From contig NC_133234.1 of NCBI RefSeq assembly GCF_040436345.1, positions 12,647,446-12,711,445 on the forward strand: 64,000 nucleotides of DNA, given 5' to 3'. Under the pieces are notes generated by a model. The model was not told where the DNA came from. It ran no database searches and saw only the letters and a program-made list of their open reading frames with translations. The position numbers and the translations under genes were made by a program. Origin of the DNA: Pagrus major. Taxonomy: Eukaryota; Chordata; Actinopteri; Spariformes; Sparidae. This document shows, piece by piece, positions 11,701 to 23,184 of this stretch (within the stretch, counting starts at the first letter, position 1; the number at the start of each line of letters is the position of its first letter).

Positions 11701-13624
11701 GTATAAAATGCATCTGACTGTATTTCTGTTATGAAAAGTACAACTGCAAAGCCAAAAATGTTCATTTAGCTTTTCTGGCTACAGTATTTGATTTAAGGTG
11801 ATCTTTTGGTTTCGATAAAGATAAAATCTGTCACAACATACGATTATAAATGAAGCTTTGTGGTGCTACAGCGATGCCCTAACCTACAAATCATATATTG
11901 CACAATGTTCAGACCAAGGAGGAAGTATATAAACCCTTTGAAAATGTCCCATATTGTAGACAGTGAGATTTCCTGTCTTTTGTGACTATAAAGCAGGTTT
12001 AGATGCTATATAGATATGATTCAAAAATATAAGTATCAAAATGCTCCTTGGAGAAGTGAACACATCCTGTATTTAGTAACTGTGTCTATAAACGACCCAC
12101 CAGAACTTTTGTAAGGTTGTCACAACTATACAGTCACCGCTGCCAGCCACGCCCCCAGCACAGCCATGGTTGTAAAAACACTGGCAGAGCTAATGCAGAA
12201 ATACTTTGAGCGGTGCCTGCTCAGGCCTGTGAGAGCTGACAAATCAGAGCAGACTGGGGTTTTCAGGAGGGGGTGCCTTAAAGGCTCAATATGTAAGAAT
12301 TTCAGTAACACTTATAAAGAGAATGTGAATAACAGGTCAGATGCTATGATGTGTTGTGTTGCAGATATATCTACTAAAGTTAGCACGCTAACCAGCTAGC
12401 CCCGGTTATTCCTGGTCCAAAGCAGTTTAAATAACAACACTTCCCCCATGTTCTGAACTCCCAGTCCAGACAGCTAGCTGCACGGCTAACTGAGCTTAAT
12501 AGCTAACAGAAGCTACAGTTAGAGCGGTTAGCGGTAACTGTTGTGACACTCAGTATACAGTATGTTTTGCATGTAAAGTGTTCATGTGCAAGGCATTAGT
12601 ATATGTAGCTTTCAAAAATATGTAGTGGAGTTAAAGGCACAATTATTCCCTCTGCGTTGTAGTTGAAGAATAAAGTGTGTGGAATTTTAAAACTTGAGTA
12701 CAAGTACTTCAAATGTTCACAGTCCACCACTGGTTTTATTTCATATATGACAGTACAGCAGCATGTCATACTTAAAATTAGGTTGAAACAGAAATCCCTA
12801 AAATCACTGTTACAAGGTTTTCCCTTCACAGCTAAAATGTTCTACATCACCACAACTACACCTTAATTTAACATCATATTGTATAAATGTAATATATGAC
12901 AGTTATAAATAAACCCTCTGAAATCAAAGTACAGCAGTGCAACCAATGTTGTTGCTGATTCAGTTTCCTAGTATTCATTCTGGGAATCAGGGAATTTACT
13001 TGTTTGTAGTTTTCATTCCGCAATGAGTGTTTTTTTAATTACCCGCACTCAGGGGTAATAAAAATCCTCCACTGAGGGCAGAGCAGTGTTTATTATTGAG
13101 TTCATTTACAGTCAATGACGAAAATAATAAGAATCTGCAACGTGCATCAAATTTGGTAATGAACAAATGTAATTGATGCACAGTCATGAAGTGTTTCCTT
13201 TTCGTCATAGCCCACAGACGACAGTAAATCCATTTAGTAGTACATTTAATTTAATAAAGTACTTGAAATGAAATCGTGGTATTCCAGTTGAGCTCAAACC
13301 ACTGAACCTGTGGTCTCCACCAACCTCCCCACAGGTCCCTTTTTCACCCTGTTGGTGAAGAACCCAGAGCTGGGGGCCCAGCCCAGCGTCTACTTGGCTG
13401 TGTCTGAGGAGATGGAGGGGGTGACGGGGAGGTACTATGATGTGATGACAGAAAAGGAACCAGCGCCTCAGGCCCTGGATGAGGAGGCAGCTTGCAGGCT
13501 GTGGGAGGTCAGCAGCAGGCTTGTGGGTCTGGAGGAAGAGGGACAGTCGGCCAAGTCAAACCCACCAGCAGAAGGCCAGAACAAAGCTGCACAGACTGAC
13601 CCAGGACAGGGCCCAGGGCTGTAG
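8751..13624 (+). CDS. rdh13: RDH13-like retinol dehydrogenase (SDR family), 7 coding exons
   Basis: Coding exons: 8751-8815, 10415-10533, 10634-10789, 10880-10984, 11096-11308, 11439-11540, 13335-13624; these total 1,050 nt and give 349 residues (human about 331). The N-terminus [14 protein letters not shown], with its hydrophobic stretch at residues 4-21, matches RDH13. SDR signatures are present: cofactor motif TGANTGIG (44-51), NNAG (123-126), catalytic serine in NLAS (S174) and YCQSK (200-204). RDH13 is known as an NADPH-preferring retinaldehyde reductase on the mitochondrial inner membrane, facing the intermembrane space; that role is taken from the family. The C-terminal tail after RLVGLEEE is longer than in human and rich in Q, P, G and K. 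Intron 5 uses a GC donor. The assignment over RDH14/RDH12 rests on the N-terminus and close identity throughout. Confidence 0.93.
11309..11438 (+). other. GC-AG intron in RDH13 (intron 5)
   Basis: The donor reads CAAG|GCAAGT, the textbook GC-donor consensus, and the acceptor is TTACAG. Only this junction keeps the frame: the split G codon joins RLQ to [11 protein letters not shown]. No nearby GT gives the conserved protein. Confidence 0.85.
12278..12545. mobile_element. Family A MITE copy in RDH13 intron 6
   Basis: It begins TTAAAGGCTCAATATGTAAGAAT, close to the left end of the 3.7 kb copy, and shares the interior steps GATGCTATGATG, CTAACCAGCTAGC, CCTGGTCC and GCTAACTGAGCT. The right inverted repeat is degraded, so the end is approximate. 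Confidence 0.6.
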
Positions 13625-13834
13625 GTCTGTATGGCTCCAGGGCCAGCAGAGGAGAATGACCTTTATAGCTTGAGCTGTGCCAGACTCAATGGAACATTTA
13701 ACTGTCTGAGTCTGTGATTCTGGTTGTCTGCGTAATGACAGTCTTTTGTACATGCCTTTATGCTCCTGCATCAGGACATTTTCTTTAAAAGCTGTATAAC
13801 AAGCAGCCTTTGGCAATCGACTCTTGACTCTTTT

Positions 13835-13840
13835 ATTAAA
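13835..13840 (+). terminator. Likely RDH13 polyadenylation signal ATTAAA
   Basis: ATTAAA lies 211 bases after the RDH13 stop codon. No earlier AATAAA was noticed. It also borders a repeat-like stretch, so use of the site is inferred. Confidence 0.5.
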
Positions 13841-14052
13841 GAGAGACTATGTAACATTTGAAAGAAACAATAGCACTTTCATTCTCTTACAAATGAAAAG
13901 TTGAATTCAACTTGCTCACTTAAACACTCAGGGGTTTTGCTGAACCAGCCTTATGTGGTCTGTGATGACCTGTAGCTTATGGTGGCTAACGTTAACAAAC
14001 ATACTGTGTAACTGACATTGAAGAGCAGGTCCATCTGTGTTCTCTTGCAGGT

Positions 14053-14550
14053 TTTTAAAGGAGACATGCTCATTTTCAGGTTCATTATAGGTTTACACGG
14101 TTTAGTGCTCCAAAAACCCATCAGTTTTCTCAAATTGTCCAGTACTGCAGCTCTGTATTCCCCCTCCGTCTGAAACGCTCTCTTTTAGCTCCCGTCTCTT
14201 TAAGGACCACCCTCCTGAATCCCCACTCTCCTCTGATTGGTCAGCTTACACAAGCCTGACCCAGCACCACTAGCTGTGCTAAATAAATTCTTCTCTTCCA
14301 AACTAGCCACTAGCCATAAATTATGCTAATGTGTGACATTGTGAAGTAGTGTGATGCCACAAAGTCAGAATTAAAGGCGGGACTACTGACGAGGCATTTC
14401 AGGAGCAGTGTTTCCTGTGGGAGAGAGGAGCCTCTATTGGTGTGGGCTTTGACCTTTTTAACTTTCGAGATCTTTTACATACACAAGAACCTTTATAAAA
14501 CACTGAAGGAAAGGAAGAAAACAAAAAAGCATAAAAGGTCTGCTTTAAAA
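14053..14550. mobile_element. Teleost MITE, CTCATTTTCAGGTTCAT family
   Basis: The left end (TTTAAAGGAGACATGCTCA, then TTTTCAGGTTCAT) and right end (GGAAAGGAAGAAAAC through AAGCATAAAAGGTCTGCTTTAA) match, as I remember it, a very common teleost non-autonomous element of about 500 bases whose ends are imperfect inverted repeats. The interior has no coding frame. Confidence 0.65.
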
Positions 14551-14731
14551 TGAACAATCCTATTGTTTATTGTAGGCATTTACGTAGGTTGCATTGCTTA
14601 TGCCCTCCCCTCCCCACACACATCAGAAGTTCTGTCAGTGAAAGCATGAAGAGTGGCCAAAGTGTTTGCTTGGAAGATATGGAGGTGGAAGGGGTGGAAG
14701 CTTGAGCCTTTTTTAGTATTATCAAACCTTA

Positions 14732-15218
14732 TTTTAGAGGCATACTATGCACGATTTGTGGGTTGCTGTTTGTAAGTTTTTATTCAAAGTTGGCACCGGC
14801 ACCCCACCTCAACGAGGGAGACGGAGAGAGACAGAACAGCAGTGGTCCAACGAGCTACAAAGTGAATGAAGAGAGGGAGCAGCGGTAGTGCGAACAAATC
14901 AGAGAATAAATCGGTTATTTTCTGATTGTGTCACAGCGGTTATGTTCTAAAGCACAAAAACAATCATGTGGGAATGTGCCGCACTGCCAGTTTTTGCGTG
15001 AAATACGCTTCGGCTGTGTGCTGCCACTGGCCAGCCCTGTGTCCATCAGACCTACAGATCTGTAGCTCTGTAGCTACAGAGGAGAGACACATTCGGCGGG
15101 GGGTTTATAAGTCATGGATTTTTTGGGGATTTGAATGCATAAGGAACACCACCGGAGAGCTAGATACTGATTTAAACACCTCAAAAACACACAAAAAAAC
15201 ATGGACCTGCCCTTTAAT
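14732..15218. mobile_element. Probable MITE with weak inverted ends
   Basis: The segment starts near TTTTAGAGGCATACTATGCAC and closes with CATGGACCTGCCCTTTAATAA. The terminal repeat is imperfect, but the size, position beside other MITEs and ACTATGCACGATTT-type end resemble common teleost elements. Boundaries are approximate. Confidence 0.4.
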
Positions 15219-15219
15219 A

Positions 15220-16796
15220 AGTCAGTTTGTTCACCAGAAAAAATGTTAATTAGTCTCACTTAAAGTTATTTGTATGAATTGCAACACACGCGAAAAATTA
15301 GATGAATTGAGATGTATACAGTAGGTGGGGTTGGGGTGGGCTTGGAGAAGAAAAGAGAAATGAGAACATAAATAAATAAAAAAAATCAAAATCAGTGTGA
15401 TTTTTTTTTTTTCATCTGAAAATCAAAATCTCACCAACTGTACGTCCACAATTTAGTTACTAGTGTTTCTATTTGCTATTCCACACAGACACAGCAGAAA
15501 GATGAGAGATTTAAGTGATATGTGTTTACAGAAGGAGGAGTTCTTATGCAGCTTTACAGTAGGTTCACATCCAGGGTACTGCAAATGGTTTTATGTTGTG
15601 GATAAAAGTTAAAAAAATGACAGCAGAGAGCGCCATCTGGCTGCCAACTAGCAACAAAATACAGAATGTAGTAGCTGTACATGTGTTTACATTTGTTTTC
15701 ACAGATCATGTGTACATTACTGCTGGCATTTTATTTTGATAGCAGTTGTATTTATTTATACTTCTTTGTATTTGATATCTTTGAATGTGTTCTTGTTTTT
15801 TTATCTTGGGAGACTTATGATTTAGTTTATTTAAACTTGCAATGAAAATCACAGAAGCATCATCCGCTTTCATATCAGAGTTGTGTCAGTACTGTATGCC
15901 TGATAATTCAATGCACTGGACTGCAATGAACTGCACATTAGTCAGGACTTGCAACTGCCCCTATATTATAATGGTATTATAACGTTGGCATTTGAAGCAG
16001 CATGCAAAAGATTTTTCGTAACAAACTGGAACGATTTATATTCTTTATTTACTGAATTACTAATAAATAATAAAGAAAGTAATACAAACTAGTAGTAACA
16101 CAACAGAAACAACACATTCAAAAGAATATGCTTTAAAAAAACAGGTCAGTTATAATGTGAGGTATGTGATTTGTAGCTGAAGTGTTAAACACTACAAAAA
16201 CACTGGAAGCTCATTTGAAGTAAACACACTCTGGTTAAACCATCTGTGGAATAAAAAGCAGAAGCATCTGTTATCATTTATTGGAAGTCTGAGCACTTTT
16301 ATGTGCACTTCTCTCTGTGCTTTTGCTCTTGTTAACTCATGCCTCTTGGAAAACAAATCAAGTTACAAAGCACTCATCTTACATTTCTGATCCTCTCAGA
16401 GCAAAGAAGAATAACAATCCCAAAAGTATTTGAGGGATTCATTGCATAGGGCTTTTTCCAACAGCAAATCCCAAAGTACAGATCAATAAGGGCTGCTCTC
16501 TGCACTAATGCACACGATCAGCATTGGTTCCTGAAACTGTAAACCCTGGATCGTTTATGTCAGTGTTGGTTTACCAGAGGAGACCCTCCCTGGTGCCATC
16601 CAAGAAGATGATGGTTATTGTAGATGAGCTACAGAATCACTGGCTTTTCTTTTGCTCTACAGGCCTTAGAGGCATGATGCTGTCTGTCTGGCATGAATCA
16701 AATCAATCCTGACCTCTAAAGTCTACTGCTCCCAGTATTTTCTAAGTTTTAACCCTGCTTTACTTACTATTCTTCCTATTATTACGTTTTCTGTCT
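15220..16796. other. AT-rich intergenic spacer
   Basis: No exon chain or RNA gene is seen. There are homopolymer A and T tracts and scattered short frames only. Confidence 0.5.
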
Positions 16797-16991
16797 TAAA
16801 GGAACAGTTCACCCAAAAATAAAAAATCAGTCTTTACTCCCCCCTGTGCCGACGGAAAGTTGGGTGAAGTCTCTTAGTCCACAAAGCATTTCTGGAGCTT
16901 CACAGCAACACAGTGATGCAGGATTCTCCTAAACAACTGAAGTAGATGGGGACTTGTTTTGAAATGTAAAAAGAAAAGAAAAAAAGAAACT

Positions 16992-17067
<76 letters not shown>

Positions 17068-17405
17068 CACATTTTTTAAAGCCAAATCTTCGTTGTAGCT
17101 GCTAAGCTAAAAGCGTTAGCGTGCAGCTTGCCTGAAGTGGGTGCAAGAGCTTGACCGCGTTGGGATCTCAGGGCTCACATAAACTTGGATTACACTCGAC
17201 GAGCCCGTATGGAGCCATTTTAATGTTTCTTTTAGTTGTTTTGTTACATTTTAAAACAAGTCCCCATCTACTTCAGTTGTTTAGGAGAATGCTGTGACGC
17301 TCCAGAAATGCTTTGTGGACAACGAAACTTCACCTGACTTCCTATCAGCATGAGGGCGACGAGATAATAACTGAATTTTCATTTTTGGTTGAACTTATCC
17401 TTTGA
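16797..17405. mobile_element. Fold-back DNA element (family D) with an AT core
   Basis: The left end, TAAAGGAACAGTTCACCC then AAAAATAAAAAATCAG, is mirrored at the right by TTTTGGTTGAACTTATCCTTTG. The arms continue inward: CAACTGAAGTAGATGGGGAC (16936) is answered by GTCCCCATCTACTTCAGTTG (17260), and AAAGCATTTCTGGAGC by CCAGAAATGCTTTGTGGAC. The arms are therefore far longer than in family A. A pure AT microsatellite lies between them. A second copy is at 23.2-23.7 kb. Confidence 0.75.
16993..17066. repeat. (AT)n microsatellite inside the fold-back element
   Basis: About 37 uninterrupted AT units lie between the left arm and the loop region of the element. Confidence 0.97.
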
Positions 17406-17439
17406 ACAAACCAAAATAGCTTTGGACAGTGAGACATTT

Positions 17440-17683
17440 GTCCTCTTGAACACACCCCGGACGGACTTCATTGCCCACAATGCATAGATTAAGAATGGCG
17501 AAAAAGTAAGCGTCCAAGGTACAAGTCGTCCGCAGAGAGAAAAACACCTAATGGCTGAGGAATAATTGCGAAGAGCCTCGTCAGACTGAGAGAAGTGCTT
17601 CGTGTGCGGGTCGTGTTTCAGCTCGGAGGAGTTGGACGGTTCTTCTTCTTTCAGCTACAGAGCTAGCTTGTTTGTCTCAGCAG
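17440..17683 (+). promoter_or_regulatory. DECR2 promoter and probable non-coding first exon
   Basis: A ZNF143/SBS-like motif, ACTTCATTGCCCACAATGC, lies at 17465-17483. CG-containing sequence follows, and a good donor CTCAGCAG|GTAACA ends a likely 5' UTR exon at 17683. The coding start is in the next exon, whose acceptor AG is at 18929-18930, directly before CATGG. The transcription start itself is not defined. Confidence 0.45.
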
Positions 17684-18197
17684 GTAACACGACAGCGGCT
17701 AACTGGACTTCACTGCACAGTCCTGACAGTTAACAGGATTTGATTGGCACACTGCGTTATGGGAATATTAGACTAACCTAGAATATATGCGCAGGTGTGG
17801 ACAAAATAACAGGAACACCTTACAGTAGCCCACAGTATGATCGAGCTCTACATTGAAGCCCATACTGAGTTTTTTTAAAGTGTTGAGATGCTGAACTAAC
17901 TCTCAGTAAGTTTGAGTGAGGGGCTACTTCACTGTCAGTCTTCCTGTATGATTGATTATTGTCACTTTTCCTCTTGCCACACATTTAAAGGTGTTAAAGC
18001 TGACCTTTAGGTGTTATTAGCCTACAAAGGCTCCTGTATTACAGTGAAGTGATGTGATATTATAAACTTAGCAGACTGCTCTACTTATTCTAACACTTAC
18101 TTTTAAACTTAGTCATTATGTCCACATTACTGGTGATTATGAAAATATTGATATATATTTTGTGCATTACTTTTAGACCGTCTATGTTTTCACCTGT

Positions 18198-18482
18198 GTT
18201 TGTTTGTTGGTTGGTTTGTTGGCAGCATAACACCAAAACTAGTGAGCGGATTTCCACAAAACCAGTTTAGACCCTATTAACTTTTGGTGCGAATCTTGTT
18301 GAAGGGACAAATCCAGGAATTTGTCTCACTTTCTTTAACATCTTGACATTTTTGTTGATTTTGTATGGGATAATGCATGGATCTTGATTTAAAAAAATCA
18401 GGTGTATTTAGGTGGCTGGTATCTACAGTATGAGTGAGAACAAAAGGGGACTGTTGGGCCTTGGCGGAGATATGCGCTTTAC
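18198..18482. mobile_element. Teleost interspersed repeat fragment in the DECR2 5' UTR intron
   Basis: Steps such as ACTAGTGAGCGGATTTCCAC, CCAGGAATTTGTCTCAC, TTTCTTTAACATCTTGAC and TGTTGGGCCTTGGCGGAG match a widespread teleost repeat as I remember it. The copy is diverged and its edges are approximate. Confidence 0.6.
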
Positions 18483-18931
18483 TTTAGTTTGGCTTAGTTT
18501 ATGTAAAAAGGGATAGTGCAAATGAATAAAACACATGGGAACACATTTGTAAAAATGCCAGAATTGGCCAAAATTTTTTTTCTAGTTTTACATGACTTCA
18601 GGGCAGCTGCTGCCACTGTATCTGTGAATGTGGCTCAGGATAATTCACAAAAATAACGACAGCTTGGGCTAAAAATGCTTAAGAACAAGAGAATAATAAT
18701 GGGAACAAGCAGAGTCTTATCAGCAATAGCTGAAAGATAGTAAAAAACAGCTTGTAGTTGTATTTAAATAACAGATGTTAGATTCTCCAAACTCTTGTAG
18801 CAGCTTTATTAACTGTCAGGTGTTTCTGATATTTTGTGCAGCTCCTGCATTTACAGACCAGTCATTTATTGTGTTGCCGTTATGGTAATGTCAGTGTGAT
18901 TGCATCAATTTGACATGCATTATTGATCAGC

Positions 18932-21900
18932 ATGGCAGAGCCACAGGGAAAAGGAGAGATGTTGCCTGAAGATGTTGGCACAGATGACTGCCTGACTTCG
19001 TACACACACATCTACAGTCCAGATTTACTGAAGTAAGCATACAAGCACATGCTTTCACCATTATTGCCTGGTGTGATCTTATGGCGTTAATGCATTCACA
19101 CAGGTGTCTGTAAATAAATGTTATTGACACTGTTGCTTGTCACTGTAATCACTAATTTGCTCTTTATTTTCCAGAGATCAGGTTGCTTTTATCACAGGTG
19201 GGGGATCTGGCATTGGACTCAGGATAGCTGAAATCTTCATGAGGTACGAGAGAGGGTTACGTGCTTTTTTCTGCAGAGCATGCCCAGATCTTTCAGAAAT
19301 ATCAATATTCAGTTGAAGCTCAGTCCTCTCACATTCACAGACATGATTGGTGCATATGAATGAATGTGTAAAATATAGAATCAGTGCTTTGTTAGTATTA
19401 TGTCATTACTAAGACTCAAACAGTAAAATGTGTGACTGAGATAATATGCAGGTGTACTTTAAACCTTCTGGTTGTGTTATCTTGACAGTCAGACTTTCGT
19501 AATTTTTCTTATGTGCCAAAGTTGAAACAGTTCAATAATTTACGGATGTGACAAATAGTTTTTCTTTAATCAAAAGAAATAGCACTGCTGCGTACATGTT
19601 GGTGTCCTGGCTGTCGTCCTCTCATGTTGTGTCCTCACCTTTTGTCCTTCCTGTTTTGTCATAAGTTACTCCCTCTGTCCCCCATCAGCCTTATTGATGC
19701 AAACATTACATATATATTTACTAATCGACACAATACAACTTGTGCTCTTTAGGTTTGTCTCCATCTTTTTCCACATTGTTATTTCTTTCTTTCAGGCACG
19801 GCTGTGACACAGTGATTGCGAGCAGGAACTTGGACAAGCTCAAAGAGGTTTTTCCTCTTACATAATTTCCACAATCCTAAATTATATATCTTAACACAAC
19901 GTTAATGTGCTGGCCTCGTGTAATGTGATTGTGTGTCGCCTTAGGCAGCTATAAAGCTGTCTGCTGTGTCAGGACGCCGCTGTCTCCCTTTGTGTATGGA
20001 TGTGAGGCAGCCTGAGAGCATCGCAGCTGCTGTGGATGAGACACTGAAAGAGTTCGGTCGCATAGACATCCTCATTAACAGTATGTGACTTTGCCTGAAA
20101 ATGTGCGTGGTGGGAGCGTTGCTGCACACAGTCTTCATCATTACATTAGACATTAGACAGTACATCCTGCCAACATAGATGCAATACATTATCAGGTGTC
20201 TGTCTGTGTGAATAAGTACAAAATTGTACTTTAAACAAAGGTCAAGTGTGAAAGGTTTTGGTTTAATCATCAACTTTTCTTTATCTTCTGTCTTTGCGCC
20301 CTTCTACAAACTGTTATGTCACTACAAGATAATTGCTATGGTAATCCAATTAAATGCAGAACATCTATTCATGCTGATCTCTATTTTATGAAAGTACCAC
20401 CTGATTATTATTATTTTAAAGCATTATGAAACCTTGATGGAATATTCAACTTCTTTGCCTGTCAAGCACAAGATTTCTGTTAAGCAGTATGTCATAATAT
20501 TGACTTTAGTTAAAGACTTGGTGCTGTTTTTGACAGATGCTGCTGGAAACTTCCTCTGCCCGGCTGCCTCGCTCTCCTTCAATGCCTTCAAGACAGTAAT
20601 GGAGATAGATACCATGGGTACATTCAACACCAGCAAGGTGGTTTATGAGAAGTGGTTCCAGGTACAGTACATTTTCTGTCTGTGTGACACAGTATTTCTC
20701 AGTTTCAAGTTAAGGAGCCATAAGTAGGTTGTTTATAACCTCATAGCCCAGAAATGAGGCTAATACTGCATCTGCAGGGACATAATTGGGGTTTTGATCA
20801 ATAGCTTTCAATAAAGATTCACTCTCTGCACTTCACTCTGTTCACCAAAAGAGGACAGTAAAGATCACAGATTACTTTAATACCTTCTCATCTAAGAAAT
20901 TGATTTTTACTGATGCCTACGCCTCTGAAGCTTGATTATTCACTCATTGCATCGATCTGTAGTCTCCCATCATAATTTTTTTTGTGTGCAGAATCATGGT
21001 GGCAACATAGTCAACGTCTCTGCAACGCTTGGATACAGGGGACAGGGCCTCCAGGTGCATGCTGGCTCTGCTAAGGCTGCAAATGGTAAGAGCTTTTTTT
21101 TACTGTTTTGTAACGATATCAAAATGAGAATGTAATTGACTCAATGTTACCCCTCCTCTCCCCAGATGCTATGACCAAGCACCTGGCTGTGGAGTGGGGG
21201 CCCAATGGGGTGAGAGTCAATACTGTGGCTCCAGGTCCTGTCTCTGGCACAGAGGGCTTCCGCAGACTGGGTAAAGATTTAACACAATATTGACAAAATA
21301 GTTAATTGATGGGTTTAACATTTAACAAGTAATCCTTTATCATAAGCAGCTGTTTGATGTACAGTACTGTTACAGTGAGCAACAATGATGAGAAGTTGTC
21401 CAGAAACAGACCTTTTAGGGCTATTGTTAATGGTTAATAATATCAGAGTCGCATATTCGTTATACTATGTTGTCAATGAAATTTTATGTCAGAATTCCCT
21501 CTTTATTTCCCATTTTTAAAATACATTTCTTCACATCAATTGCCTTGGAAGTCCTTAAACATCACAGTTTGAATTACATCAGTAATACCAGACCAGGTAT
21601 TTCTACCCATAGTGAGCCCTTCTGCAGTTGCCAGAAGGGTACGTGGGAAGCTCAACTAATTAACTGGAATTAATTAACTCGGATAAAAATATATGCACCT
21701 ATAGGTGTTAGAGAGGAAAATCGAATGATGCAATTTTTTGTAACAAGCAAGTGAATCTGCATCATTTGTAACATATTAATATGAGACTGATGTGTTGCAA
21801 TTGAGGCTGTGTTAAAGCTAGTGACAAAATAGTTAGCTAAAAACAGTAAATAACGGTTGAAAAAGTTAACTAAAAGTAGTGACTAAAGATATAATAAAGA

Positions 21901-22425
21901 AATGTTCGCTTAGAGTAACAAATAAACAATTGAAAATAGCTATAAGAAGTGAATAAACAATTGAAATAGTTAGCTAAAAGTACTGTAAAAATTTTAAAAA
22001 CTAGGCTACTGTAAAAGCAGTTAAAATGTTAATTACATTTAAAAATTTGAGCTTAAAGCAAAGAATAAATAATTGAGTCAAGGTAATCAATTTATCAGGA
22101 CATTGGAACATGTCTGACGGTACTTGAGCTCATCTGACAGGGCTGTGGGGATTTGGGTATAACACAGTGTAAGTGAGAGCACATCTGAACATTTATTCCC
22201 TCAGGTGGTCCCAGAGGAGAGGCTGCTGGTGCATTCCAGTCCATTCCTTTGCAGCGAGCAGGCAACAAGACAGAGATGGCCCACTGCGCTCTTTTCTTGG
22301 CCAGCCGAGTCTCCTCCTATGTGACTGGAGCCATCCTGGTGGCGGACGGCGGGGCATGGCTGACCTCAGCCAATGATGTCTCCATGCTGTTGGGTATAGC
22401 CTCCTCTAAATCTGCTAAACTCTGA
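18932..22425 (+). CDS. decr2: DECR2, peroxisomal 2,4-dienoyl-CoA reductase, 8 coding exons
   Basis: Coding exons: 18932-19032, 19175-19243, 19796-19847, 19945-20080, 20537-20661, 20992-21085, 21166-21270, 22205-22425; these total 903 nt and give 300 residues (human 292). The enzyme reduces 2,4-dienoyl-CoA with NADPH to 3-enoyl-CoA, an auxiliary step in beta-oxidation of polyunsaturated fatty acids. Visible marks are the cofactor motif TGGGSGIG (41-48), [27 protein letters not shown] with the likely catalytic lysine K189, and a C-terminal SAKL whose last three residues form a PTS1 signal. Identity with human DECR2 is high throughout, including [16 protein letters not shown] near the end. All introns are GT-AG and every junction keeps the frame. 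A strong acceptor after the stop points to further 3' splicing, listed separately. Confidence 0.95.
21826..22085. repeat. Degenerate minisatellite in DECR2 intron 7
   Basis: A diverged unit of roughly 35-50 bases, centred on AGTTAGCTAAAAGTA, GTGAATAAACAATTGAAA and close variants, recurs about five times in direct orientation. Confidence 0.7.
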
Positions 22426-22457
22426 ACAGGGGCTCTCCTGTCCTCCTCCTGACCCAG

Positions 22458-22629
22458 GTGTGTAGGAGGAGGCGCAGCTTGAGGTCCATGTGTGACTGAA
22501 CATGTTTTCTCTGGTTATCTCTGATTTAAGAGTGTGAAAGTTCAATAGATTGTTTCATTGACGGGAATATTGTTAAACTCATATTAATTCACTCTCTCTC
22601 TTGTCACTGTCTCTCTTATTATCTTTCAG
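22458..22629 (+). other. Probable 3' UTR intron of DECR2
   Basis: A good donor, CCCAG|GTGTGT, lies 32 bases after the stop, and a very strong acceptor with a long CT tract, ending TTATTATCTTTCAG, is at 22629. The distance from stop to junction is below the 50-55 nt limit usually needed for nonsense-mediated decay. An alternative coding use of the same acceptor is described in the findings. Confidence 0.5.
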
Positions 22630-23086
22630 GTTATTGGTCATCTGAAAAGAAAAGAGACAAGTAAATGCTGACAACAAGAAAGTAATTACGGGACCGCCTG
22701 TAGTACTGATATGCTACATGTACAATATTTGTGGTTTATGTCACCTACTGTTGCCTTAAGAGTGTATTACTAAGTGGCTGGAGGAGTTTAACTCTAACAT
22801 ACACTTACATACTACTCTTAATCTACACTTGAGCTAAGTAATGAATCAAATGACATAACAATTCAGGGATTTTCACCAGCTACAGTTCTTTGTATTGTCA
22901 TCATGCATTTCATGTACAATCATGCCTATCAAATGCCATTCAATGTGATTTTTTTTTTTAAGTTAACAGTGACTACTGTTTACTACTGCAAGTCATTTGT
23001 TGTTCCTCCAAACAACTCTCTCCTCCTTGCCCTCGAGGACTCCATATCTGTGGAGTCACAAGTCTACTGAAGACAAAAAGAAACAA

Positions 23087-23092
23087 AATAAA
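23087..23092 (+). terminator. Likely DECR2 polyadenylation signal AATAAA
   Basis: The first good AATAAA after the DECR2 stop, followed by a T-rich stretch at 23140-23165. Confidence 0.55.
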
Positions 23093-23184
23093 GCATATTA
23101 CTGTTACACAAAAGTGTCAGATTTTTCTGACTTTTGTCTTTGTTTTTTTTGTTTTTGTTTTTTATGTGATATATTGGTTACTAT

